A stretch of 64,000 nucleotides of DNA from RYN-230 sp963834515 (GTDB taxonomy: Bacteria; Actinomycetota; Actinomycetes; Streptosporangiales; Streptosporangiaceae): positions 620,001 through 684,000 of the forward strand of contig CAWICB010000007.1 of the NCBI GenBank assembly GCA_963834515.1, in the 5' to 3' direction. The translations under genes and the position numbers were made by a program. The number at the start of each line of letters is the position of its first letter. Within the stretch, counting starts at the first letter, position 1. The notes below the pieces were generated by a model, which saw only the letters and a program-made list of their open reading frames with translations, searched no databases and was not told the origin of the DNA. Shown piece after piece: positions 35,547 through 42,978 of the stretch.

Positions 35547-36905
35547 ATGGACAGACGAATCTTCGGCCTGGAAAACGAATACGGGGTCACCTGCACCTTT
35601 CGCGGCAGCAGGCGGCTGTCCCCGGACGAGGTAGCCAGGTACCTCTTCCGCCGCGTGGTGTCCTGGGGCAGGAGCAGCAATGTGTTCCTCCGCAACGGCG
35701 CCCGGCTGTACCTCGACGTGGGCAGCCACCCGGAGTACGCCACCCCGGAGTGCGACAACATCCTGGACCTGGTGGTCCATGACAAGGCCGGCGAGCGGAT
35801 CCTGGAAGGCCTGCTGGTGGACGCCGACCGGCGGCTCCGCGAGGAGGGCATCGCCGGGGACATCTACCTGTTCAAGAACAACACCGACTCGGCGGGCAAC
35901 TCCTACGGCTGCCACGAGAACTACCTGGTCGGCCGGCACGGCGAGTTCGGCCGGCTGGCCGACATCCTGATCCCGTTCCTGGTCACCCGGCAGGTGATCT
36001 GCGGCGCGGGCAAGGTGCTGCAGACCCCGCGCGGCGCGGTGTACTGCGTCAGCCAGCGGGCCGAGCACATCTGGGAAGGGGTGTCCTCTGCCACCACCCG
36101 GTCCCGGCCGATCATCAACACCCGGGACGAGCCGCACGCCGACGCGGAGCGGTTCCGGCGGCTGCACGTGATCGTGGGCGACTCGAACATGAGCGAGACG
36201 ACCATGCTGCTCAAGGTGGGCGCGACCGACCTGGTGCTGCGCATGGTCGAGGCGGGCACGGTGATGCGCGACCTGACCCTGGAGAACCCGATCCGGGCCA
36301 TCCGGGACGTAAGCCACGACATGACCGGCCGGCGCCGGGTCCGGCTGGCCAACGGCCGGGAGGCCAGCGCGCTGGACATCCAGCGCGAGTACCTGGCCAA
36401 GGCCAAGGACTTCACCGACCGGCGCGGCGCCGACGCGATCACCCAGCGGGTGCTCGACCTGTGGGAGCGCACCCTGCTGGCCGTGGACACCGGCGACTTC
36501 GGCCTGGTTGACCGGGAGATCGACTGGATCACCAAATACCAGCTGATCGAGCGGTACCGGGCCAAGCACGACCTGCCGCTGGCCTCGCCCCGGGTGGCCC
36601 AGCTCGACCTGGCCTACCACGACGTGCACCGCGGCCGCGGCCTGTACTACCTGCTGCAGCGGCGCGGCGCGGTGGCCCGGACGGCCCGGGACATCGACAT
36701 CTTCGAGGCCAAGTCGATCCCGCCGCAGACCACCCGGGCCCGGCTGCGCGGTGAGTTCATCCGGCGGGCCCAGGAGCGGCGCCGCGACTTCACCGTGGAC
36801 TGGGTGCACCTCAAGCTGAACGACCAGGCCCAGCGGACGGTGCTGTGCAAGGACCCGTTCCGCAGCGTGGACGAGCGGGTGGAAAAGCTCATCGCCGGGA
36901 TGTGA
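35547..36905 (+). CDS. pafA: Pup ligase PafA
   Basis: This 452-residue enzyme starts DRRIFGLENEYGVTCTF, whose catalytic Glu/Asp pattern matches glutamine-synthetase-like ligases. YLDVGSHPEYATPE, FKNNTDSAGNSYGCHENYL and RPIINTRDEPHAD parallel Dop, but the Dop loop is absent. It phosphorylates the C-terminal Glu of Pup and joins it to substrate lysines. A TAGGGT box ends 13 bases before the ATG, so it has its own promoter despite the unrelated operon upstream. Confidence 0.96.
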   Translation: MDRRIFGLENEYGVTCTFRGSRRLSPDEVARYLFRRVVSWGRSSNVFLRNGARLYLDVGSHPEYATPECDNILDLVVHDKAGERILEGLLVDADRRLREEGIAGDIYLFKNNTDSAGNSYGCHENYLVGRHGEFGRLADILIPFLVTRQVICGAGKVLQTPRGAVYCVSQRAEHIWEGVSSATTRSRPIINTRDEPHADAERFRRLHVIVGDSNMSETTMLLKVGATDLVLRMVEAGTVMRDLTLENPIRAIRDVSHDMTGRRRVRLANGREASALDIQREYLAKAKDFTDRRGADAITQRVLDLWERTLLAVDTGDFGLVDREIDWITKYQLIERYRAKHDLPLASPRVAQLDLAYHDVHRGRGLYYLLQRRGAVARTARDIDIFEAKSIPPQTTRARLRGEFIRRAQERRRDFTVDWVHLKLNDQAQRTVLCKDPFRSVDERVEKLIAGM

Positions 36906-37012
36906 CAGTTCGTCCCCGCACTGCAATGGCCTGGCAAACCGAAGCTGGGCGCCGCGCCCAGATGATGCCGGTAGGCTGGCGACGCTCACAATCAGAGATG
37001 ACAAGGTTTCCC

Positions 37013-37972
37013 ATGCGACGCATTGCGGTACTGCTTACTGCCCCGCTGCTGGCTGCGGCCCCCCTCGCCGTGGCTGCGTGCGGGTCATCCGGCTCCTCCT
37101 CGACCCCGGCCGTCACGGTGAGCGGCCAGTTCGGCCAGAGCCCCAAGATCAGCATTCCGGCCCAGCAGGCCAGCAGCAACCTCACGGTCAAGACCCTGAT
37201 CAAGGGGACCGGCCCGGCGCTGAGCAGGTCAGACGCGTTTGTCGGCAACTACGCGGTGTACATCTGGAGCGGGAAGACGCACAAGCTCGCGCAGAGCACG
37301 TTCCAGACCAAGACCCCGCAGCTGTTCAGCGGGACGCTGCTGCCCGGGCTGGAAGACGCCCTGCAGGGCAAGAAGATGGGCAGCCGGGTGCTGGCCGTCA
37401 TCCCGCCCAAGGACGGCTACGGCAAGACGGGGAACTCCTCGGCCGGCGTCAGCGCGTCCGACACCCTGGTCTTCGTCATCGACATGATCAAGGAGTTCGG
37501 CAACACGCAGGGCGCGGCCGGCTCGCAGGTGTCCAACGGCGGCGGCACGCTGCCCACGGTCTCGGCCAAGTCCGGGGCCATGCCGGTGATCAAGATCCCG
37601 CCGTCGTCGGTCAAGCCGCCGACCGGGCTGGTGACCAAGACGCTGATCAAGGGCTCCGGGCCGGTGGTGACCAAGGGCCAGACCGTGGTCACCCAGTACG
37701 TCGGCGCGATCTGGCGGACCGGCAAGGTATTCGACTCGTCCTGGTCCCGCGGTGAGCCGTTCGGCTTCACCGTCGGCGTCACGCCCAGCCAGGTCATCAC
37801 CGGCTGGGACAAGGGCCTGGTCGGGCAGACGGTGGGCAGCCGGGTGCTGCTGGTCGTGCCGCCCGCGGACGGCTACGGCAAGACCGGCAGCGCGCAGGCG
37901 GGCATCAAGGGCACTGACACGCTGGTGTTCGTAGTGGACATCCTGGGCGCGGTCAGTCCAGCTGGGAGCTGA
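37013..37972 (+). CDS. Lipoprotein with two FKBP-type prolyl isomerase domains
   Basis: This 319-residue secreted protein has a signal peptide (MRRIAVLLTAPLLAAAPL) and lipobox LAVAAC at about residue 22, followed by a Ser/Thr/Pro linker. Two FKBP domains span about residues 60-160 and 205-315. Only the second has a canonical core (GQTVVTQYVGAIWRTGKVFDSSW, GWDKGLVGQTVGSRVLLVVPP); the first is more diverged and may be structural. It would help proteins fold outside the membrane. The ATG at 36998 is an alternative start. The 3' end overlaps the convergent gene by 20 bases. Confidence 0.88.
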   Translation: MRRIAVLLTAPLLAAAPLAVAACGSSGSSSTPAVTVSGQFGQSPKISIPAQQASSNLTVKTLIKGTGPALSRSDAFVGNYAVYIWSGKTHKLAQSTFQTKTPQLFSGTLLPGLEDALQGKKMGSRVLAVIPPKDGYGKTGNSSAGVSASDTLVFVIDMIKEFGNTQGAAGSQVSNGGGTLPTVSAKSGAMPVIKIPPSSVKPPTGLVTKTLIKGSGPVVTKGQTVVTQYVGAIWRTGKVFDSSWSRGEPFGFTVGVTPSQVITGWDKGLVGQTVGSRVLLVVPPADGYGKTGSAQAGIKGTDTLVFVVDILGAVSPAGS

Positions 37973-38414
37973 CCCGGCCGGCCTGCTGGGAGCTGGCCGG
38001 GCCGGCCAGCCCGTCCAGCACCAGGCCGAGGCCGATGCCGACCAGCCAGGCGTCCTTGGCCAGCGGGACGCCTTGCTGGGTCGGCCGGAGGCTGCCCTCC
38101 AGCCGCATCCCGGGCGTCTTGAGGTACAGGCCGATCAGGCCGCCGGAGAACGCGGTCAGGGCCAGCCCGGCCAGCGCGGGGGGCACCACCGGCAGCAGCA
38201 GCGTGGTGCCCACCGCGATCTCCCCGGCGGCTAGCAGCCGGGTGAAGTCCTGCGGCTTCATCTTGCCCAGGAACGGGTACGTGCTGGCGGCCATGCCGTG
38301 CAGCCGGGCCGCGGTCTCCTCGTCGGCGTGCAGTTTGCCCACGCCTGCGTTGACGATGAACGCGCCGGTGGCCAGCCGGGGTGGCAGGGTGCGGAGAACT
38401 GATGCGAACCTCAT
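37953..38414 (-). CDS. DoxX-like small membrane protein
   Basis: This 153-residue protein has about four hydrophobic segments (residues 10-28, 60-80, 85-105 and 120-140). Its pattern (FIVNAGVGKLHADEETAARLHGMA, KPQDFTRLLAAGEIAVGTTLL) is like the DoxX/DoxD family. The function is not established; relatives are linked to quinone or thiol redox chemistry. It follows the DUF3866 gene on the same strand after 55 bases and overlaps the FKBP gene tail to tail. Confidence 0.65.
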   Translation of the reverse strand: MRFASVLRTLPPRLATGAFIVNAGVGKLHADEETAARLHGMAASTYPFLGKMKPQDFTRLLAAGEIAVGTTLLLPVVPPALAGLALTAFSGGLIGLYLKTPGMRLEGSLRPTQQGVPLAKDAWLVGIGLGLVLDGLAGPASSQQAGRVSSQLD

Positions 38415-38469
38415 GGTCAGGGCTTCCTTATTGCCGGGGACGAGACTCCTTTATTGTCCCCGCCGTTGC

Positions 38470-39546
38470 TCAGCCGGCCGTGAGCAGGGCGGCCGCGTGC
38501 CGCCCGGCCGCCGCGGCGGCCAGGAAGTAGGCCAGGTCCTGGTCGAGGCCGCGGCCCATGGAGGAGAGCGGGACCGGGCAGCCGCGCAGCGCCGTGGCCA
38601 GGCCCGCGACGCTGACGCTGACCAGCTGGTGCCGGCCCGCCAGCGCGGCGGCCTGGCTGGCCACCTGCGCGCCGAACTCACCGGGCAGCCCGGGGACGAC
38701 CACGTCCGCGGTGGCCAGCGCGACCCGGCCATAGCTGGTCAGGCTGTGCTGCGATACCCCGCGGTGCCGGTCCCGCGGGTCCGCGTCGCTGACCCGCAGC
38801 GACGCGACCGGCCGGCCGCCGAGCACCGCGGCCGCGTTGACTGCCTCACCGCAGGCCACCCCGGAGAACCCCCACCGGGTCCCGGTGCCCACGTTGCCTG
38901 GTCCCTGGGTGACCACGATCACCCCGGCGCCCAGCACATGCCGCGCCGCGAGCAGCCCGCTGTGCACGGTGACCGTCTCCAGGTCGCCGCCGAACGCCTG
39001 TCCGGTGCTGACCGTGCCGCGCAGCCACCCGGCCGCCCGCAGCCCGGCGACCGTGCGGGAAAACCAGGCCGGCAGGGCCCCGCCGTCCAGCATCACGTAC
39101 ACCGCGGCGGGCGGGTCCGGGTGGCTGGCCCGCAGCCCGGCCAGGATGGCGGGCAGCGCCGAGTGCAGGTCCGCGATCACCACCGGCACCCCGCCGATGT
39201 CGTCCGCGCGGGCCAGCACCTGGTGGTGCGGGGAGTCCTGCTCGTCGGCGCTCTGCACGGTGGCCTGCAGCGGCGTGTAACGCGCCTTGACGATGTGACC
39301 GGGGCCGTCCGGATCGGCGGGCAGCCGGTCTGGCAGCGCCACCACCAGCGCATATCCGCCGGTGCCCAGCCCCTGGGCGAGCGCGGTGGTGTTCAGCAGC
39401 ACCCGGTCACCGGGCCCGGGGCGGCCGGTCAGCCTGGGGTAGGCCAGCGCCCGGATCGTCCCGTCAACGGTACTGACGTCCAGTTCCACCGCCCCGGTCC
39501 ACTCCCGGCGGGTGGTCAAAACTGTGCCACTGCGCCACCGAATCAC
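38470..39546 (-). CDS. DUF3866 family protein
   Basis: This 358-residue protein starts IRWRSGTVLTTRREWTGAVELDV and has LAYPRLTGRPGPGDRVLLNTTALAQGLGTGGYALVVA, typical of DUF3866. The family is widespread in actinobacteria, often near pafA-pafB, and has no known biochemical role. The sequence shows no membrane segments and no recognised catalytic motif. A minus-strand TACCCT box ends about 6 bases before its GTG. It is divergent from pafB. Confidence 0.8.
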   Translation of the reverse strand: MIRWRSGTVLTTRREWTGAVELDVSTVDGTIRALAYPRLTGRPGPGDRVLLNTTALAQGLGTGGYALVVALPDRLPADPDGPGHIVKARYTPLQATVQSADEQDSPHHQVLARADDIGGVPVVIADLHSALPAILAGLRASHPDPPAAVYVMLDGGALPAWFSRTVAGLRAAGWLRGTVSTGQAFGGDLETVTVHSGLLAARHVLGAGVIVVTQGPGNVGTGTRWGFSGVACGEAVNAAAVLGGRPVASLRVSDADPRDRHRGVSQHSLTSYGRVALATADVVVPGLPGEFGAQVASQAAALAGRHQLVSVSVAGLATALRGCPVPLSSMGRGLDQDLAYFLAAAAAGRHAAALLTAG

Positions 39547-39598
39547 ACGGGCAGGGTAGCGTCATTGTCAACGGGCGGGATGTGGGCGAGGAACTGCG

Positions 39599-40546
39599 AT
39601 GTCACGAAGGAAGACCGAGCGGCTGCTCGGTTTGGTGGTGTGCCTGCTGTCCAGTGAGCGGTACCTGACCGCCATCCAGATCCGCGAAGCCGTGCCCGGG
39701 TACCCGGAGTCGTTCGAGGCGTTCAAGCGGATGTTCGAGCGGGACAAGGAAGAACTGCGCGAGCTGGGCATCCCGCTGGAGACCGGGTCCAATTCGGCGC
39801 TGGACGAGGAGCCCGGCTACCGCATCCCGCGGCAGGCCTACGAGCTGCCGGAGATCCGGCTGGAGCCGGACGAGGCCGCGGTGCTGTCGCTGGCCGCGCG
39901 GGTGTGGCGGCAGGCCGAGCTGGCCGGCGCGGCGGCCGGGGCGCTGCTCAAGCTGCGCGCCGCCGGGGTGGACGCCGAGGAGACGCCGCAGCCCGGCATC
40001 GAGCCGCGGCTGGCCGGCGAGGCCGCGTTCGGCCCGCTGTGGGAAGCGGTACGGGACCGGCGGCCGGTCACGTTCGCCTACCGGGCGGCCGGCCGCAGCG
40101 AAGCGCAGCAGCGGCGGCTGGACCCGTGGGGCGTGGTCAACCGCCATGGCCGGTGGTACGCGGCCGGGCATGACACCGACCGGGACGCGGTGCGGGTATT
40201 CCGGCTCAGCCGGATCGAGGGCCCGGTCCGGTTCACCGGGCCGGCCGGGTCGGTGACCGTGCCGGAGGGCACCGACGTCCGGGAGACGGTCCGCGAATGG
40301 GACGTCCACCCGCCGCCGCAGCAGTCCGCGCTGCTCCGGGTCCGGCAGGGCGGGGGGCACGGCCTGCGCCGCTTCGCGAGCTCGGTGCGGCCGGACGGTG
40401 ACGGCTGGGACCTGGTTGAGACCCGGTATTCCGACGTGGGCTGGTTCGCCGAGTACCTGGCCTCGTTCGGCCCGGCCGTGGTCGCGGTGCAGCCCGCCGA
40501 CCTGCGCGAGGCGGTCATCCGGCAGCTCAAGGGGGCGCTGGCATGA
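39599..40546 (+). CDS. pafB: WYL-domain transcription regulator PafB
   Basis: This 315-residue protein has an N-terminal winged helix (residues 1-75: SRRKTERLLGLVVCLLSSERYLTAIQIREAV). A WYL domain follows (about 145-230: PVTFAYRAAGRSEAQQRRLDPWGVV...RVFRLSRIEG), with a C-terminal WCX extension. PafB and PafC together activate LexA-independent DNA-damage genes. WYL domains bind single-stranded nucleic acid or other negatively charged ligands. The ATG follows GAGGA. It overlaps pafC by ATGA, so the two subunits are made in step. Confidence 0.93.
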   Translation: MSRRKTERLLGLVVCLLSSERYLTAIQIREAVPGYPESFEAFKRMFERDKEELRELGIPLETGSNSALDEEPGYRIPRQAYELPEIRLEPDEAAVLSLAARVWRQAELAGAAAGALLKLRAAGVDAEETPQPGIEPRLAGEAAFGPLWEAVRDRRPVTFAYRAAGRSEAQQRRLDPWGVVNRHGRWYAAGHDTDRDAVRVFRLSRIEGPVRFTGPAGSVTVPEGTDVRETVREWDVHPPPQQSALLRVRQGGGHGLRRFASSVRPDGDGWDLVETRYSDVGWFAEYLASFGPAVVAVQPADLREAVIRQLKGALA

Positions 40547-41523
40547 GCGGGTCGCCGGCCCGGGCCGCCGTGGCCACCAGCTCGGGGCGGCTGCAGCGGC
40601 TGCTGGCCCTGGTGCCCTACGTGATGAGCCGCAAGGCGACCGGGCTGGCCGACACCGCCGCCGCGTTCGGGGTCACCGAGCGGGAGCTGGTCAACGACCT
40701 CAACCTGCTGTGGTGCGTGGAACTGCGCTCGCCGGACCCGTACTGCCCGATCGACCTGTCCTACGAGGGCGGCGAGATCGTGGTCAGCCAGGCCGAGCAG
40801 ATGGACCGCCCGCTCCGGCTGGCCGTGGACGAGGCCAGCGCGCTGCTGGTCGCGCTGCGCATGCTGGCCGAGGTCGGCGTGCCGGACGAGGGGTCCGCGC
40901 TGAGCCGGACCATCGCCAAGCTGGAGGCGGCGGCCGGGGAAGCGGCCGCGCCGAGCGCCCAGGTGGCGGTGCAGGTGGACAAGATCGCCCAGCAGGCGGT
41001 GCTGACCCAGCTGCAGGACGCGCTGGCCCGCGGCCGGCGGGTGCATTTGTCGTACTACGTTCCAGGCCGGGACGAGACCACCGAGCGCGACGTGGACCCG
41101 ATGCGGCTGCTCGTGGTGGAGGGGCGTACCTACCTGGAGGGCTGGTGCCGGCTGGCCGAGGCGGTCCGGCTGTTCCGGCTGGACCGGGTGCTCGGCCTGC
41201 AGGTCCTCGACGTGGCCGCGGACGTCCCGGCCGAGGCGGAGCCGAAGGACCTGGACCAGGGGCTGTACCGGCCGGCGCCGGACGACCTGCGGGTGGAGAT
41301 CGAGCTGGGCCCGCTGGGCCGGTGGGTGGCCGAGTACTATCCCTGTGAGGCCGTGGACGAGCTGGGTGACGGGCGGCTGCGGGTGAAATTGCGCACCCCG
41401 GACAGCGGCTTGGTCCGGGGGCTGGCGCTCCGGCTGGGTGAGAACGGCCGGATCACCGCGCCCGCCAGCCTGGCCACCCAGGTCAGAGGCGATGCGGCGG
41501 CCGCACTTGCCCAGTACGATTGA
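40543..41523 (+). CDS. pafC: WYL-domain transcription regulator PafC
   Basis: This 326-residue partner of PafB has a winged helix at about residues 15-75 (RLLALVPYVMSRKATGLADTAAAFGV) and a WYL domain at about 160-240 (RRVHLSYYVPGRDETTERDVDPMRLL...AVRLFRLDRVLGL). The two proteins act as a heterodimer on mutagenesis and repair promoters. The gene is followed by the Tat genes after 165 bases. Confidence 0.93.
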   Translation: MSGSPARAAVATSSGRLQRLLALVPYVMSRKATGLADTAAAFGVTERELVNDLNLLWCVELRSPDPYCPIDLSYEGGEIVVSQAEQMDRPLRLAVDEASALLVALRMLAEVGVPDEGSALSRTIAKLEAAAGEAAAPSAQVAVQVDKIAQQAVLTQLQDALARGRRVHLSYYVPGRDETTERDVDPMRLLVVEGRTYLEGWCRLAEAVRLFRLDRVLGLQVLDVAADVPAEAEPKDLDQGLYRPAPDDLRVEIELGPLGRWVAEYYPCEAVDELGDGRLRVKLRTPDSGLVRGLALRLGENGRITAPASLATQVRGDAAAALAQYD

Positions 41524-41688
41524 TCGCGTTCACAATGACGGGATCGGGACTGTTGCCCCGGTTGGCTAAACCGTCACCGTAAGGTGACCCGGCTGACGCG
41601 CCGGACCGGATATGAAGGTCTCGCGTGTAGGCTCGGTCTGATAGTGACCCAGCGCGGGGGTGCACGCCCCCCGGTGAAGAGGGCGGAA

Positions 41689-42012
41689 ATGATTGGCGAC
41701 CTGTTCGACAGCCCGTGGAAGATCCTGATCGTCGCCGTCGTGCTGATCGTGCTGTTCGGGTCCAAGAAGCTGCCCGACGCGGCCCGGTCTCTCGGCAAGT
41801 CGATGCGCATCCTCAAGACCGAGGTCCAGGACCTGCACGGCGGGGACGAGAAGGCGGAGGCGAACCCGGCGCTCGCGGCCCAGCCCGCCCAGCCGGCCCA
41901 GCCGACCCAGGCTCAGGTGGACGCGCTGCAGCAGCAGCTCCGTGACCTGCAGGCCAAGGCGGACACCGCGCAGGGCGCGCCGGTGGAGACGCCGCGCACC
42001 CAGGCCAGCTGA
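41689..42012 (+). CDS. tatA: Twin-arginine translocase subunit TatA
   Basis: This 107-residue protein has a short N-terminal membrane helix (residues 10-24, WKILIVAVVLIVLFG), the hinge GSKKLPD and an amphipathic helix AARSLGKSMRILKTEV. A charged Ala/Gln/Pro-rich tail follows. It forms the pore that lets folded Tat substrates cross the membrane. TatC follows after 27 bases and no TatB gene is adjacent. The ATG at 41689 follows AAGAGGGCGG. Two possible -10 boxes lie at about 41628 and 41641. Confidence 0.93.
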   Translation: MIGDLFDSPWKILIVAVVLIVLFGSKKLPDAARSLGKSMRILKTEVQDLHGGDEKAEANPALAAQPAQPAQPTQAQVDALQQQLRDLQAKADTAQGAPVETPRTQAS

Positions 42013-42039
42013 CCGCGGCCTCGCCCGGGATAACCGGCG

Positions 42040-42942
42040 ATGGCAAAGCTGGGTGACAGCGTCCGTGGCGCGCGCGTGCTCAGCGCGCGGATCCGTGACC
42101 AAGCGGGCAACCCGGACGGCCGGATGCCGCTCATGGATCATATCCGTGAGCTGCGCAACCGGCTGGTCAAGATCGCGCTGGCGCTGCTGGTCGGCACCGG
42201 CATCGGGCTCATCCCGGCGGTGTTCGACCGGGTCTGGAACATCGTCCAGCACCCGTTCTGCTCGGCCACCATCAACGGCCACACCGGCTGCCATGTGATC
42301 GGTGACCAGCTCATCCTGCAGGGCGTGTTCGACCCGTTCATGCTCCGGGTGCAGATCGCGTTCTTCTTCGGGCTCATCGTGACCAGCCCGATCTGGCTGT
42401 ACCAGCTGTGGGCGTTCGTGGCGCCCGGGCTGTACCGCCGGGAAAAGCGGTGGACGTACCTGTTCGTCGGCACCGCCGCGCCGCTGTTCGCCGCCGGGGC
42501 CGCACTGGCCTACTACGCGATGAGCCGCGGCCTGCGGTACCTGCTCGGCCTGGCCCCCGGGCACGTCCTCGTGCTGCCCAGCGTGTCCACCTACCTGAGC
42601 TACTTCACCGCCATGCTGCTCGGCTTCGGGCTGGCCTTCGAGCTGCCGCTGCTGCTGCTCATGCTCAACATGGTCGGCATCCTGAGCCACGCGTTCTTCA
42701 AGCGCTGGCGGCGGATGATGATCTTCGCGGTGTTCGTGTTCGCCGGCATCGCGTCACCCAGCCCGGACCCGCTGACCATGCTGCTGCTGGCCGTGCCGTG
42801 CCTGGTGCTGGTCGAGATCTCCGAGTTCATCATCTGGATCAACGACCGGCGGCGGGCCAGCCGGGCCTCGCTGTACGAAGGCCTGGACGACGACGAGCTG
42901 GCCCCGCTGGACGACGACGAACCGGTTGACCAGCACCACTGA
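42040..42942 (+). CDS. tatC: Twin-arginine translocase subunit TatC
   Basis: This 300-residue protein has six membrane helices. The family's signal-peptide-binding start, MPLMDHIRELRNRLVK, begins near residue 29, with an unusual 28-residue extension before it. FFGLIVTSPIWLYQLWAFVAPGLYRREKR and the conserved GIASPSPDPLTMLLLAVP are present. The C-terminus is acidic. It recognises twin-arginine signal peptides. Confidence 0.95.
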   Translation: MAKLGDSVRGARVLSARIRDQAGNPDGRMPLMDHIRELRNRLVKIALALLVGTGIGLIPAVFDRVWNIVQHPFCSATINGHTGCHVIGDQLILQGVFDPFMLRVQIAFFFGLIVTSPIWLYQLWAFVAPGLYRREKRWTYLFVGTAAPLFAAGAALAYYAMSRGLRYLLGLAPGHVLVLPSVSTYLSYFTAMLLGFGLAFELPLLLLMLNMVGILSHAFFKRWRRMMIFAVFVFAGIASPSPDPLTMLLLAVPCLVLVEISEFIIWINDRRRASRASLYEGLDDDELAPLDDDEPVDQHH

Positions 42943-42965
42943 TCCCGGCGGTCAGCCCGCTCACT

Positions 42966-42971
42966 TAGGCT
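42966..42971 (+). promoter_or_regulatory. -10 box TAGGCT for the helicase gene
   Basis: TAGGCT ends 7 bases before the ATG at 42979, with no ribosome site, so a leaderless mRNA is likely. Confidence 0.45.
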
Positions 42972-42978
42972 GGGTGGC

